Assembly (NCBI GenBank): GCA_937950315.1
Contig: CALFDU010000083.1
Location: 1 to 64,000 of the forward strand
Direction of reading: 5' to 3'
Length of the DNA: 64,000 bases
Source of the DNA: an uncultured Saprospiraceae bacterium
GTDB taxonomy: Bacteria > Bacteroidota > Bacteroidia > Chitinophagales > Saprospiraceae
The notes beneath the pieces are model-generated. The model searched no databases and was not told the DNA's origin. It saw nothing but the letters and a program-made list of their open reading frames with translations. Position 1 is the first letter of the stretch; each line of letters begins with the position of its first letter. Positions 21,539 through 29,924 of this stretch are shown one piece after another. A program made the translations under genes and the position numbers.

Positions 21539-22338
21539 TCAGATTTGATGACTCACATATTGATGCATTGATTGAAGGGCATGCCCGAGCTGAGCTCAAG
21601 ATTTATACGCTAGGTCAGTTTAAGTTGGACTTGGTGGATCATGAGATTCTTGATAACTGGGGCAGAGACAAAGCCATCCAGCTGTTTCAGTTTTTTCTGA
21701 TTTCAAGAAACCGAACCGCGTTACACAAAGAGCAGATCATGGATCGACTTTGGGAAGGCGATGCCACCGACCAAAATTTTAAGGTGGCACTTCATGGTAT
21801 CAATAAAGTAATCGAACCAAACAAGAAAGCACGTTCCAAGCCAAAGTTTCTACAAAGACAAGGAGCCTCCTATAAATTAAACATGGAACATGTATGGTTG
21901 GACTGTGAAGCCATGGAGTCTTTTTTGGAGATAGGAAACAATGTATCATCAGTCCATCCTGAACTGGCCATCATTGCTTACCAATATGCTGTCAAGTTAT
22001 ACAATGGTGTTTTTCTCCCTAACAGGATCTACGAAGACTGGACATCTACCGAAAGAGAGAAATTACAGATGCTTGCCTTGAATGGATATATCAGTTTGGC
22101 CGAATTGACATTGGAAGACCAACCAGATGAAACAATACGATTAACGGAAGAAGCCCTCAGTATTGACCCGACTTGGGAAGAGGCTTACCGCATTCAGATG
22201 ATGGCCCACATGATTAATGGGAATCGCCCTCAAGCCATCAGAACCTTCAATAAATGCAAGGCCACACTTCAAGATGAATTTGGAATCGACCCACTTCCCA
22301 ATACCATACAGCTTCTCAAGCAAATTCAGGGCAAATAA
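21535..22338 (+). CDS. BTAD (SARP-like) transcriptional regulator
   Basis: 267 residues. An N-terminal OmpR-type winged helix (LGQFKLDLVD, then NRTALHKEQIMDRLWEG, with the recognition helix region near residues 60-95) is followed by a bacterial transcriptional activation domain of TPR-like helices (about 120-265; SLAELTLEDQPDETIRLTEEAL, cut here to its middle part). This is the DnrI/SARP architecture. No ATG is available; the TTG at 21535 overlaps the previous TGA. It lies immediately upstream of the phasin-like genes. A SARP-style heptamer direct repeat occurs 52 nt past its stop, so it is the likely local activator. Confidence 0.8.
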   Translation: MIRFDDSHIDALIEGHARAELKIYTLGQFKLDLVDHEILDNWGRDKAIQLFQFFLISRNRTALHKEQIMDRLWEGDATDQNFKVALHGINKVIEPNKKARSKPKFLQRQGASYKLNMEHVWLDCEAMESFLEIGNNVSSVHPELAIIAYQYAVKLYNGVFLPNRIYEDWTSTEREKLQMLALNGYISLAELTLEDQPDETIRLTEEALSIDPTWEEAYRIQMMAHMINGNRPQAIRTFNKCKATLQDEFGIDPLPNTIQLLKQIQGK

Positions 22339-22389
22339 TAGAAACCTCAAACCCCTATAAACGTTGACTTTTTGTGCTTGGAACTGGTT

Positions 22390-22407
22390 TGTAACTAAGC
22401 TGTAACT
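22390..22407 (+). promoter_or_regulatory. heptamer direct repeat, candidate SARP-type activator site
   Basis: TGTAACT (22390-22396) - 4 nt - TGTAACT (22401-22407) gives an 11-bp period, the layout SARP/OmpR-type regulators bind. Nine nt downstream is TTTATTTG (22417-22424), one mismatch from the Bacteroidota -7 box. A TATAAT follows at 22428. The next gene (22461) starts 54 nt after the repeat. Confidence 0.5.
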
Positions 22408-22460
22408 CTCATTGCTTTTATTTGCAGTATAATTAATCGAAAAGTTAAAATTCACATAAT

Positions 22461-23234
22461 ATGGCAACGTTAAAAGTAAATAAAACAGACCTAACAAAAA
22501 CACGTAAGCAGGTTTTGAGTTCAGTAAAATCAATCAACTGTAAGGTTGTAGATTTTGCAGATACAATGGTAGAAGAAACACTAGCAACTGGTTTTAAATA
22601 CCAAAAAGTGGCAACAAAGGCAATTAAGAAGTCTGAGCCAATCATCGAAAAGCAAGTTGATATCTTATTTGATACCGTTGAAATGACCATTGATCAAATC
22701 AAAGCAAACAGCAAAAGATTTCAAAAATTATTGGGAATAACTAAGCAAGTAAATAAAGCGACTTCTCGATTTGATAAAGCAACAACAAGAATTGGGAAAA
22801 TGGTTTCTAAAGTTTCTGATAGAGTAGAAGATACTTTCGAAGATGCATCAGAAACAGTAATGAATACAGTTGGGAAAGCAGTAAAGCAAAGTAAAAAAAC
22901 TTCAGCGAAAGGAATGAAGGCGATTACTAAGCAAACAAAAGCAGCAAAAGCTGTAGCATCAAAAACAACTGCAAAAGCTACAAAGAAAACAAAAGCAGTA
23001 GCAAAGAAATCAACAAAGACTGCAAAAGCAGTAACGAAGAAAGCTACCAAAACTACAAAAGCAGTAGCTAAGAAAGCAACAACAGCTAAAAAGGCAGTAG
23101 CAAAGAAAGCAACAGCTAAAGCAGCTCCTTCTAAAAGAGCAAAAGCAGTTGCAAAGAAAACAACAATAAGAGCTACTAAGAAGACAAAAGCTACTCCTAA
23201 AAAAAGAGCGACTAAAAAAACTTCTAAGAAATAA
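22461..23234 (+). CDS. phasin-like protein with histone-H1-like Lys/Ala-rich tail
   Basis: 257 residues in two parts. Residues 1 to about 130 are amphipathic helices (VVDFADTMVEETLATGFKYQ, then KQVDILFDTVEMTIDQIK) and are homologous to the 90-residue protein encoded next. Residues about 140-257 are almost only Lys, Ala, Thr and Arg in AKKATKTTKAVAKK-type repeats, like histone H1, PhaF or AlgP tails that bind DNA. Phasins with such tails (PhaF) attach storage granules to the nucleoid; the actinobacterial lipid-droplet protein MLDS likewise binds DNA. By analogy this may tether and segregate lipid droplets (inference). The tail is built from DNA repeats that could change length by slippage. Confidence 0.7.
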   Translation: MATLKVNKTDLTKTRKQVLSSVKSINCKVVDFADTMVEETLATGFKYQKVATKAIKKSEPIIEKQVDILFDTVEMTIDQIKANSKRFQKLLGITKQVNKATSRFDKATTRIGKMVSKVSDRVEDTFEDASETVMNTVGKAVKQSKKTSAKGMKAITKQTKAAKAVASKTTAKATKKTKAVAKKSTKTAKAVTKKATKTTKAVAKKATTAKKAVAKKATAKAAPSKRAKAVAKKTTIRATKKTKATPKKRATKKTSKK

Positions 23235-23268
23235 GCACAATCAATTAATCTAAAAAAACATTAGAGCT

Positions 23269-23541
23269 ATGGCTACTAAAAAAATAAATAAAAGAAACGT
23301 TGAGAATACCATTATCGACTCAACAAACAAAGTAAATAATTTCTTGATCGATACGACTGAAATGATCGTAGACGAAACAATCGAAAGAACAATCGCTTGG
23401 CAAGATGTTGCTGACAAAGCAATCAAAGGAGGATTCAAATTGGCTGATAAGCAAGCTGATATCGCTTTCAAGGCATTAGAAATGTTGAAAAAGCAATGGA
23501 TCAAAGGACAAGAAAATTACAAAGAAAGAGTAAGCAACTAA
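23269..23541 (+). CDS. small phasin-like protein, paralogue of the H1-tailed protein
   Basis: 90 residues. The stretch DTTEMIVDETIERTIAWQDV, then ADKQADIAFKALEMLKKQW, aligns over its length with residues about 35-95 of the preceding protein (DFADTMVEETLATGFKYQKV, then EKQVDILFDTVEMTIDQI). It lacks the basic tail. It is 34 nt downstream in the same operon, so one product could coat droplets without binding DNA while the other links them to DNA. The transcript ends at the terminator at 23566-23600. Confidence 0.7.
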   Translation: MATKKINKRNVENTIIDSTNKVNNFLIDTTEMIVDETIERTIAWQDVADKAIKGGFKLADKQADIAFKALEMLKKQWIKGQENYKERVSN

Positions 23542-23565
23542 GCTGAAATAGTAATATGAATTAGT

Positions 23566-23600
23566 AAAAAGCCATGACTCCACTGGAGTTTTGGCTTTTT
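23566..23600 (+). terminator. terminator after the phasin-like pair
   Basis: AAAAAGCC (23566-23573) pairs with GGCTTTTT (23593-23600); inner ACTCC/GGAGT (23577-23581 and 23585-23589) extends the stem. The 3' arm ends in a T-run. Because the arms are A/T-tracts it may act in both directions. It separates the phasin genes from the hydrolase-DGAT pair. Confidence 0.8.
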
Positions 23601-23662
23601 CCGTATTTAGATATGAGAAATCATCCAATTTTATATGGAGTTGATTATTTTAGTTTTGAATA

Positions 23663-24466
23663 GTGAAAAACGAAATTATGAGTGAGAATGATAATTTGGA
23701 AGAGGTAGGTAGACCTTCATTGGCGTTGGGCCTTACTGAAGGCATCAGAGCTTTGGTTGAACTAGGAACTTATTTACCTTATCGGTGGCTTACGAAAAAA
23801 AATGAAGGCTATGGAGATGGACACCCTGTCCTGATTCTACCTGGATTTATGGCTTCAGATATTTCTACCATTCCATTAAGAAGTTTTATAGATAAATTGA
23901 ATTATAAAGTATACGGCTGGGGTGAAGGCACCAATTTTGCCAACATCGATTATATTCAATTGTTGAGTGAGAAGGTGCAAAGGATATACGATAGACATGA
24001 AGAACCTATCACCTTAATCGGATGGAGTTTAGGTGGAGTATACGCTAGACAGCTGGCGAAAGAAAACCCTGAAATCATCAGACAAATCATTGTGATGGGT
24101 ACCCCTTTCAAAGGGCTTGATAAAATCAACAATGCAGCTTGGATGTACGATCTGCTGAAAAAAAGCAAAATCATCGACCAAGAAATTGACCAGGATTTAC
24201 TCAACGATTTTCCCCTTCCAGCACCTGTACCTACAACAGCCATTTTTACAAAAGAAGATGGAGTGGTGCCTTGGGAATATTGCCTTGAAGATGAAGACGA
24301 ATGGCATCAGAATATTCAAGTACGCGGAAGCCATTTTGGATTGGGTGTCAACCCATTGGTACTTCAGATAATCGCAGATAGATTGGAATTTGATAGATCT
24401 AACTGGCAGTATTTTGAAACCAGCAACTTGATAGAAGACTTATTAGTAACGGCAGAAGCCTTATAA
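23663..24466 (+). CDS. alpha/beta hydrolase (lipase/esterase-like)
   Basis: 267 residues from GTG 23663; the ATG at 23678 (MSENDNLEE) is an equally good start. The alpha/beta-hydrolase fold has an oxyanion-region LILPGFMASD, the nucleophile elbow IGWSLGGVYAR (Ser122 counted from GTG), an acid near TKEDGVVPW, and a catalytic His in VRGSHFGLGVNP. No signal peptide, so it is cytoplasmic. It is 12 nt before the DGAT gene and probably co-transcribed. A role in turnover of stored acylglycerols or wax esters fits its place but is inferred. Confidence 0.82.
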   Translation: MKNEIMSENDNLEEVGRPSLALGLTEGIRALVELGTYLPYRWLTKKNEGYGDGHPVLILPGFMASDISTIPLRSFIDKLNYKVYGWGEGTNFANIDYIQLLSEKVQRIYDRHEEPITLIGWSLGGVYARQLAKENPEIIRQIIVMGTPFKGLDKINNAAWMYDLLKKSKIIDQEIDQDLLNDFPLPAPVPTTAIFTKEDGVVPWEYCLEDEDEWHQNIQVRGSHFGLGVNPLVLQIIADRLEFDRSNWQYFETSNLIEDLLVTAEAL

Positions 24467-24477
24467 AAAAAATAACC

Positions 24478-26328
24478 TTGAAGAAGACCCTGTTTGATCA
24501 ATTTGAATTATCTGGAATGGAGCCGATTAGTGGCATGGATTCTACTTTTTTATATGTAGAGACTCCTACCAGTCCCATGCACATCGGCGCACTTACTGTT
24601 ATTGAAGGTTCATTGGAATTTGAATCTTTCAAAAAAATAATTGCTTCTCGTATCCATCAGATGCCCAAATTGAGACAGCGTCTCGTTGAAGTACCATTTA
24701 GTATTGATCATCCTTATTGGGTGGATGATCCTGATTTTAATATTGATATGCACATTGATCATGTAGCACTACCAAAACCTGGTAGTTGGAAAAACATGAG
24801 AAAATTGGCTTCTAAAATATTTAGTGAACCATTGGATAAATCTAGACCGTTATGGTCTTTGACTTTCGTCGAAGGTTTGGATACTTTATCACAAGTGACT
24901 CCTGGTTCGGTGGGAATTATCTACAAAATCCATCATGTAGCTGTCGATGGTGTAGGTGGAGCTGGTCTTTTGGGAATATTGTTTGACCTAAGTCCAGATA
25001 TTAAGAAAATCCCAAAACCAAAAGAGTTTAAGCCGGCACCTTTACCAAATGAGCTGTCGATGATCATGAAGAGTACCTTGAGCTTTGCGCAAAAACCATT
25101 GAAGTTTCCGAATCTGGTAAAAGACACCATGCTTTCCACCTTGAAAGCTGGATTCATGACTCGAGCACAGCATCTAGATCTTCCCACTGCTCCTTTTACT
25201 GCCCCAAAAACACCATTGAATGGTATTATATCTGCACAAAGAAAATGGAACACCACCATTCTCTCTTTGGATAGGGTGAAAAAGTTGAAAGGGATCATGG
25301 GCACAACGCTGAATGATGTTATTTTGGCAATATGCTCAGGTGCATTGAGAAGGTATCTCGCAGAAAAGAAAAAGCTTCCGACAAAACCTTTGGTAGCCAT
25401 GGTTCCTATTTCTACAAAAAACCAGGCAGAGAAAGAATCGGGGAATAACTTATCAGCCATGCTGGTGCAGTTGGCTACCGATGTAGAGGATAGAATTGAA
25501 AGACTGGAAACCATTTATGAAAATACCATAAAGGGAAAAACCTATCAAGGTGCTTTGGGTGCCAAGTCGTTGTCCAATATTGCCGAAGCCGTTCCATTTG
25601 GTGTTGCCAACCAAGCTGCAAGATTGTATTCAAGATTCAATTTATCCAAGTTGCACAATCCTGTTTTTAATGTAGTCATCACCAATGTTCCTGGACCGCA
25701 ATTACCAATTTATCTCAATGGTAATAAAGTACACTCGATCATGGGGATGGCACCCATCATTGATGGAATGGGTTTGATCATCACGGTATTGAGTTACAAT
25801 GGAAATATTACGATAAGTCCTACATCTGATATTAAATCCATGCCAGATCTCAATGAATTTTCAGATTATATTCTTGAGGAAGCAAATGCTTTGGAAGAAG
25901 ATATTTTGAAATATGAGAAGAAGGGGAAAACAAAAAAGAAGAAAGTTAGCAAAGCCAAAAAATCAAAGTCTAAGAGTTCTGAAGTAGAAGCTTTCTTTAA
26001 GTACGTGCGCAAATTTTTAAAAGACAATCCAAAGTTTATCAAAAAACCAATTGGAGTATTTCAATTTCATGTTGACGGGAAAGAACCAATTTCTTACCAA
26101 CTAAACTTATCTAAAGCTCCAGGTAGTGTCCGCAAAGGTGAAAGTAAAAACCCAGACGTCATTGTGAAAGTCAAAGATGAATATCTATTAAAAATTGCAA
26201 GTAGGAAATTGGCTTTGCCTACCGCATTTATTCAAGGTAGAATCAAATTGGAAGGGGATTCAGCAATAGGGATGAAGCTAGCTACGGTATTGAAACAAAT
26301 ACCAGCTTACGAAGGCAAAAAGGCTTAA
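24478..26328 (+). CDS. wax ester synthase/diacylglycerol acyltransferase fused to SCP2 domain
   Basis: 616 residues. Residues 1 to about 470 are a bacterial WS/DGAT. It has SGMDSTFLYVETPTSPMHIG at the start, the catalytic HHVAVDG (H152, H153, D157, G158), and later NVVITNVPGPQLPIYLNG, typical of the family's second conserved block. A Lys-rich linker (about 480-500) joins a C-terminal SCP2 sterol-carrier domain (about 505-612; IGVFQFHVDGKEPISY, then PTAFIQGRIKLEGDSAI). The enzyme acylates diacylglycerol or fatty alcohol with acyl-CoA, giving triacylglycerol or wax ester. The SCP2 part would present hydrophobic substrate. The start is TTG at 24478; the next ATG at 24517 would cut the N-terminal motif. 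It overlaps the convergent acyltransferase by 4 nt. Confidence 0.9.
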   Translation: MKKTLFDQFELSGMEPISGMDSTFLYVETPTSPMHIGALTVIEGSLEFESFKKIIASRIHQMPKLRQRLVEVPFSIDHPYWVDDPDFNIDMHIDHVALPKPGSWKNMRKLASKIFSEPLDKSRPLWSLTFVEGLDTLSQVTPGSVGIIYKIHHVAVDGVGGAGLLGILFDLSPDIKKIPKPKEFKPAPLPNELSMIMKSTLSFAQKPLKFPNLVKDTMLSTLKAGFMTRAQHLDLPTAPFTAPKTPLNGIISAQRKWNTTILSLDRVKKLKGIMGTTLNDVILAICSGALRRYLAEKKKLPTKPLVAMVPISTKNQAEKESGNNLSAMLVQLATDVEDRIERLETIYENTIKGKTYQGALGAKSLSNIAEAVPFGVANQAARLYSRFNLSKLHNPVFNVVITNVPGPQLPIYLNGNKVHSIMGMAPIIDGMGLIITVLSYNGNITISPTSDIKSMPDLNEFSDYILEEANALEEDILKYEKKGKTKKKKVSKAKKSKSKSSEVEAFFKYVRKFLKDNPKFIKKPIGVFQFHVDGKEPISYQLNLSKAPGSVRKGESKNPDVIVKVKDEYLLKIASRKLALPTAFIQGRIKLEGDSAIGMKLATVLKQIPAYEGKKA

Positions 26329-29300
26329 GGCATTTGCCCTAATTCTTTAAGGTAGCTGTCTCGGATTTTCTTAATCTTTTTATCTAGATTTTCCTTGGTC
26401 CATTTTGTAGTTGAAACGGGTGGCAATATTTTCACCTCCACAATGGCTGGTCTGATAAAGTTTGAACCACGCGGCATTGCGTCGTGTGCATTTTTTATAA
26501 CAATTGGAACAATAGGAACATTGGCTTGCATCGCCATGTGGAAAGCGCCCTTTTTAAATTTCCCAAGTTTGTAATCAAAACTTCTGGTTCCTTCTGGAGC
26601 CAATCCTATAGAAGTGCCGTTTTTAAGCGCATCTACCGCCGGCTTCAATGCTTCGATGGCTTTTTTGCTGTTCTTGCGATCGATAAATATCATGCCTGCA
26701 CTTTTGAAAATGGGTCCGAGCGGTGAATATTGAAGTTCCTTCTTGGCAATACCTACCGCATCTTTTCTTAGTAGTTTGGCAAGGATAAGAAGGTCTACAT
26801 TGCTTTGGTGATTGAAGATGAAGACAGCCGGTCTCTTTTTCCAAATGTTCTCCTCATTCTGTACAACCAGCTTGATCCCTGCTACTCTCGTGCCTAAATC
26901 ACCCACCATGGCCATCATCGAATTTTTACCATCTTTCCAGTCAAGATTTACCATACCACTTGCCATTCCAGACAATACTGCTGGACCGATGGAAGAAAGT
27001 GTCAATCCGGTTCTTAAAAAGTTTGTGATGTTTGGTCGACCATTGTCATTGAATCTAAAAATCTGCCAATCGTTTTCCATTGCTAGGGTCGTCAGTTCAG
27101 TATCTGGATTGACTGGTTTTGGATTACCGACTATTTCTAATAGAGGTAGGTCTTCATAGCTGTCGGTATAAAAGAAGCTTTTTGATAAATCTATCTTGTG
27201 CTTTTTGGCAAATCCTTCTCCCAGTATCGCTTTTCCTTCTCCCCAGCACGCTGGTTCAATCATTTTGCCCGTGAAGACCCCTTTTTTGACTTCCATCTTG
27301 GTGCACATAATGTGTTTGATGCCCAGATCTCTGGCAACAGGATCTACTTGGTACGGAGTAGCGGCTGATACAATCGCCACGGTATGTCCTTTCGATAAAT
27401 GTGCCTCAACCAATGCTCTTGATTCAGGGTAAATGGATTTGGCGAGATGTTGCAAATAGACTTCTTCGCCCAAGTCAATGAGTACTTGTTCTTTTTGTCC
27501 TGCTATTCCTTTTGCACTTAGTGCAGCAAGTCCAGCAAAATTTTTATTGCCTAAGGCATACACCATTCCTCCACTGAATTGGGCAGCCGCTTCCTTGGCG
27601 GTCATCTTTCCGCTCTTCAATCTAGCTTGGATAAATTGCTTGGCAGAAAAACCAGAAATCAATGTCCGATCTAAATCAAAGTAAGCAGCAATATGAGGTC
27701 CTTCTTCTCCTTCAATGACGGTTTGTGTAATAGAACTCATCGCAGACCCAGGAATTGGTGCGTCTTCAAATGTGTTTGTATTTCTGCCTAGGCCTGATTC
27801 TGGAGATAAATCAACCAGACTCTCCATGCGCATGGTAAGATCATTCAATTGTGAGATCCATGCATCTAGCTGTTCCGTCTTTCTATCTTCGATGGTGGGA
27901 ATATAATCTCTGTTTTTAGCAAGTCTTAATCCGTTGTTGAGGAATGGTTTGGACACCGATACCAATCGGTGGATTTTTCCTCTCCAATGTAATTCTTCAC
28001 CGTAGAACAAACACGAGCGCATCAACTGTTCGTCATTGTAGCTACGATCAGCTTCCAAATTTTTCAAGGAAAACCCAACCACTTTGTACGCTTCTGTCAA
28101 TGTTTTTAAAAGTACATGAGAAATATATATCTGTTGGTTGGATAGCAAGGACATCAATTCCAATGGATTGGATTCCATGATCATCGACCAATCTGGGTGC
28201 ATGGCAGAAAGCTGGCCTTCTATTTCATCTGTAAATTGAGCTTTGTTGGAATAGAAAAATTCAAATTTAAATAGGTCTCTGATGGCCATGATTTCTTCCC
28301 AAAAAACAAAGCCCGCTTCGGTGGGGTTTTCTCTGATCACTTTCATCAAGGCCAGTTCGATAAATGCCCTATGATAGAGGTGGTGCGTAGCCATGTTTGC
28401 ATAGTAGTTGGCTCTCATGTAATTTTCAGGAACGATAGAGTATTTTGCCGTTGCGCCCGTTCCTACCAGTTGAATAATTTTTGATTGAATCAATAAGTTC
28501 AAGGAACGTTGTACGTTTTCTCCTAGATTCTTACCTCTATCAACCAATGCATCTATTTTTTGAGATTGGATGATTCCCATTAGTTGAAGACAGATCGCTT
28601 CTATGCTTCTTTTTGTCAAAGCAAATTTACTAAGAAGGGCAGTGCATATAAGACTTGGTGTTGTAACGGGCGTTACATTGTTGATGCCATGCGCTAGTTC
28701 GAAAGCAAATTTAGAAATGGATGGTTTGTCATTGGTTTCGTCATCGGGGATGACCGCTTGTTCTACTTCGTTGTAATTGACTGGTTCGCCGATGCGCAAT
28801 GAAATCCGGCCATGATCCTCTCCCATTTTTCTTATGTAGTTGAGGAACCAAGTCAAACTTTCACTTTTCTTTACTTTACCTCGTCCCTCAAGCGTCATAT
28901 CTTCAACATCAGGGATAAGATCATAGACGATAGATACGGGCACGTACTTTACATCAGTGCCGGCATGTATTTCAGCCTCACGGATATATTTTAGAATCCC
29001 CATTTTCGGCCATACCAATTTGCCAGTACGACTTCTGGTCCCTTCTAGGGCCCACATGAAATGTTTATTTGCTTTAAGCAATTGAGAGATAAAGTGCTTC
29101 AGTGTCGCCTTGTAGATTTCATCATCTTTAAAACTTCTTCTGATGAATATCGTTCCAGCCCTTCTACCTAGCTGACCCAATCCTGCAAAGGCCATGTTGC
29201 TGCCGGCAAAAATGTAAGGAATACTTAGGCCGTAACGTGCTAGAGTAATACCCAGGACAAACATGTCGATGTAGGTTTTGTGCGTCATCACGAAAGCAAC

Positions 29301-29573
29301 CGAGTGTGTCCGCATCATCTTCGTCAATGCCTTGAATTCTGAAATATTGACATCGATGACTTTTTCATACGCCCGGTCTACAACAAATTCTGCCAGTTGG
29401 ACGCCAACCGATTGTAGTACAGGATGCTGAAAGGTGTACATCTCTTTAAGGGACGAAGAAGCCTTGTTGATAGTTTCTTCAAGAGACATATCATATTTAG
29501 AAGCAAGGTCTTTGAGTGTTTTTTGGAAGACTTCGTTCTGAATTAAACTATCAAATTCAAGTGGGTTATTCAT
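26325..29573 (-). CDS. three-domain acyltransferase: GPAT-like, HAD phosphatase, PlsC-like
   Basis: 1082 residues. Part 1 (about 1-600) is a PlsB/GPAT-like acyltransferase: HKTYID (H98, D103), AGTIFIRRSF, and ALEGTRSRTGK near 176-186, followed by the long helical tail of PlsB/DHAPAT proteins. Part 2 (about 625-850) is a HAD phosphatase of the SerB type: FDLDRTL (D633, D635), SAATPYQVDP, and DSYEDLPLL as the metal site. Part 3 (about 880-1082) is a PlsC-like 1-acylglycerol-3-phosphate acyltransferase: NHQSNVD (H922), FIDRKNSKKA, and APEGTRS near 992. HAD-PlsC fusions are known; a GPAT domain added in front makes a possible one-chain route from glycerol-3-phosphate to phosphatidate and perhaps diacylglycerol. 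It faces the DGAT gene convergently. No signal peptide. Confidence 0.88.
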   Translation of the reverse strand: MNNPLEFDSLIQNEVFQKTLKDLASKYDMSLEETINKASSSLKEMYTFQHPVLQSVGVQLAEFVVDRAYEKVIDVNISEFKALTKMMRTHSVAFVMTHKTYIDMFVLGITLARYGLSIPYIFAGSNMAFAGLGQLGRRAGTIFIRRSFKDDEIYKATLKHFISQLLKANKHFMWALEGTRSRTGKLVWPKMGILKYIREAEIHAGTDVKYVPVSIVYDLIPDVEDMTLEGRGKVKKSESLTWFLNYIRKMGEDHGRISLRIGEPVNYNEVEQAVIPDDETNDKPSISKFAFELAHGINNVTPVTTPSLICTALLSKFALTKRSIEAICLQLMGIIQSQKIDALVDRGKNLGENVQRSLNLLIQSKIIQLVGTGATAKYSIVPENYMRANYYANMATHHLYHRAFIELALMKVIRENPTEAGFVFWEEIMAIRDLFKFEFFYSNKAQFTDEIEGQLSAMHPDWSMIMESNPLELMSLLSNQQIYISHVLLKTLTEAYKVVGFSLKNLEADRSYNDEQLMRSCLFYGEELHWRGKIHRLVSVSKPFLNNGLRLAKNRDYIPTIEDRKTEQLDAWISQLNDLTMRMESLVDLSPESGLGRNTNTFEDAPIPGSAMSSITQTVIEGEEGPHIAAYFDLDRTLISGFSAKQFIQARLKSGKMTAKEAAAQFSGGMVYALGNKNFAGLAALSAKGIAGQKEQVLIDLGEEVYLQHLAKSIYPESRALVEAHLSKGHTVAIVSAATPYQVDPVARDLGIKHIMCTKMEVKKGVFTGKMIEPACWGEGKAILGEGFAKKHKIDLSKSFFYTDSYEDLPLLEIVGNPKPVNPDTELTTLAMENDWQIFRFNDNGRPNITNFLRTGLTLSSIGPAVLSGMASGMVNLDWKDGKNSMMAMVGDLGTRVAGIKLVVQNEENIWKKRPAVFIFNHQSNVDLLILAKLLRKDAVGIAKKELQYSPLGPIFKSAGMIFIDRKNSKKAIEALKPAVDALKNGTSIGLAPEGTRSFDYKLGKFKKGAFHMAMQANVPIVPIVIKNAHDAMPRGSNFIRPAIVEVKILPPVSTTKWTKENLDKKIKKIRDSYLKELGQMP

Positions 29574-29804
29574 CTATTGACAATATATAAAAAAGGATAC
29601 GAATAATGACGAAGCAATGATGAGATAAATTTGAGTCAATGGCTGCACATCCATTTTATAGTCATTTTTAATTTTCTATATTTCAATAATTGCGCTCTCT
29701 TTATAGCGCGTAGTACCTAGGTGTTGTGCTCATAGGCGCAAGTTGTTTTCATTTAAATTGTACTTAATTGGTGTGAAATATCCCGCTTTTAGATCATGTT
29801 TTTA

Positions 29805-29820
29805 CGCTTGCGCAAATGTT
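29805..29820. repeat. copy 1 of the dispersed ATTTGCGCAAGC repeat
   Basis: CGCTTGCGCAAATGTT in the 350-nt gap 29574-29924 between the acyltransferase start and the next gene. The gap contains nothing else that I can support. The core is the palindrome TTGCGCAA. Exact 12-mer copies are also at 31428, 40771, 41045, 48176 and 49261. Confidence 0.7.
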
Positions 29821-29924
29821 TGAAGCTGTTTTCAGTAAGATTTTATATATTCAAAAATGAATTAATGGACGTTGAAGGGCGAAGTATCAGGTCTTTCGCT
29901 ACAACAATCTGAATAATAACAAGC

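Noticed and set aside
22721-23240. Hydrophobic and Cys/Phe-rich reading frames on the minus strand of the Lys/Ala-rich gene
   Set aside because: They are antisense shadows of AAA/GCA repeats; composition follows from the opposite strand.
20990-26328. Polyhydroxyalkanoate (PHA) storage cluster
   Set aside because: Phasin-like proteins fit, but there is no PHA synthase (PhaC) or PhaA/PhaB; the DGAT and acyltransferases point to acylglycerol or wax ester instead.
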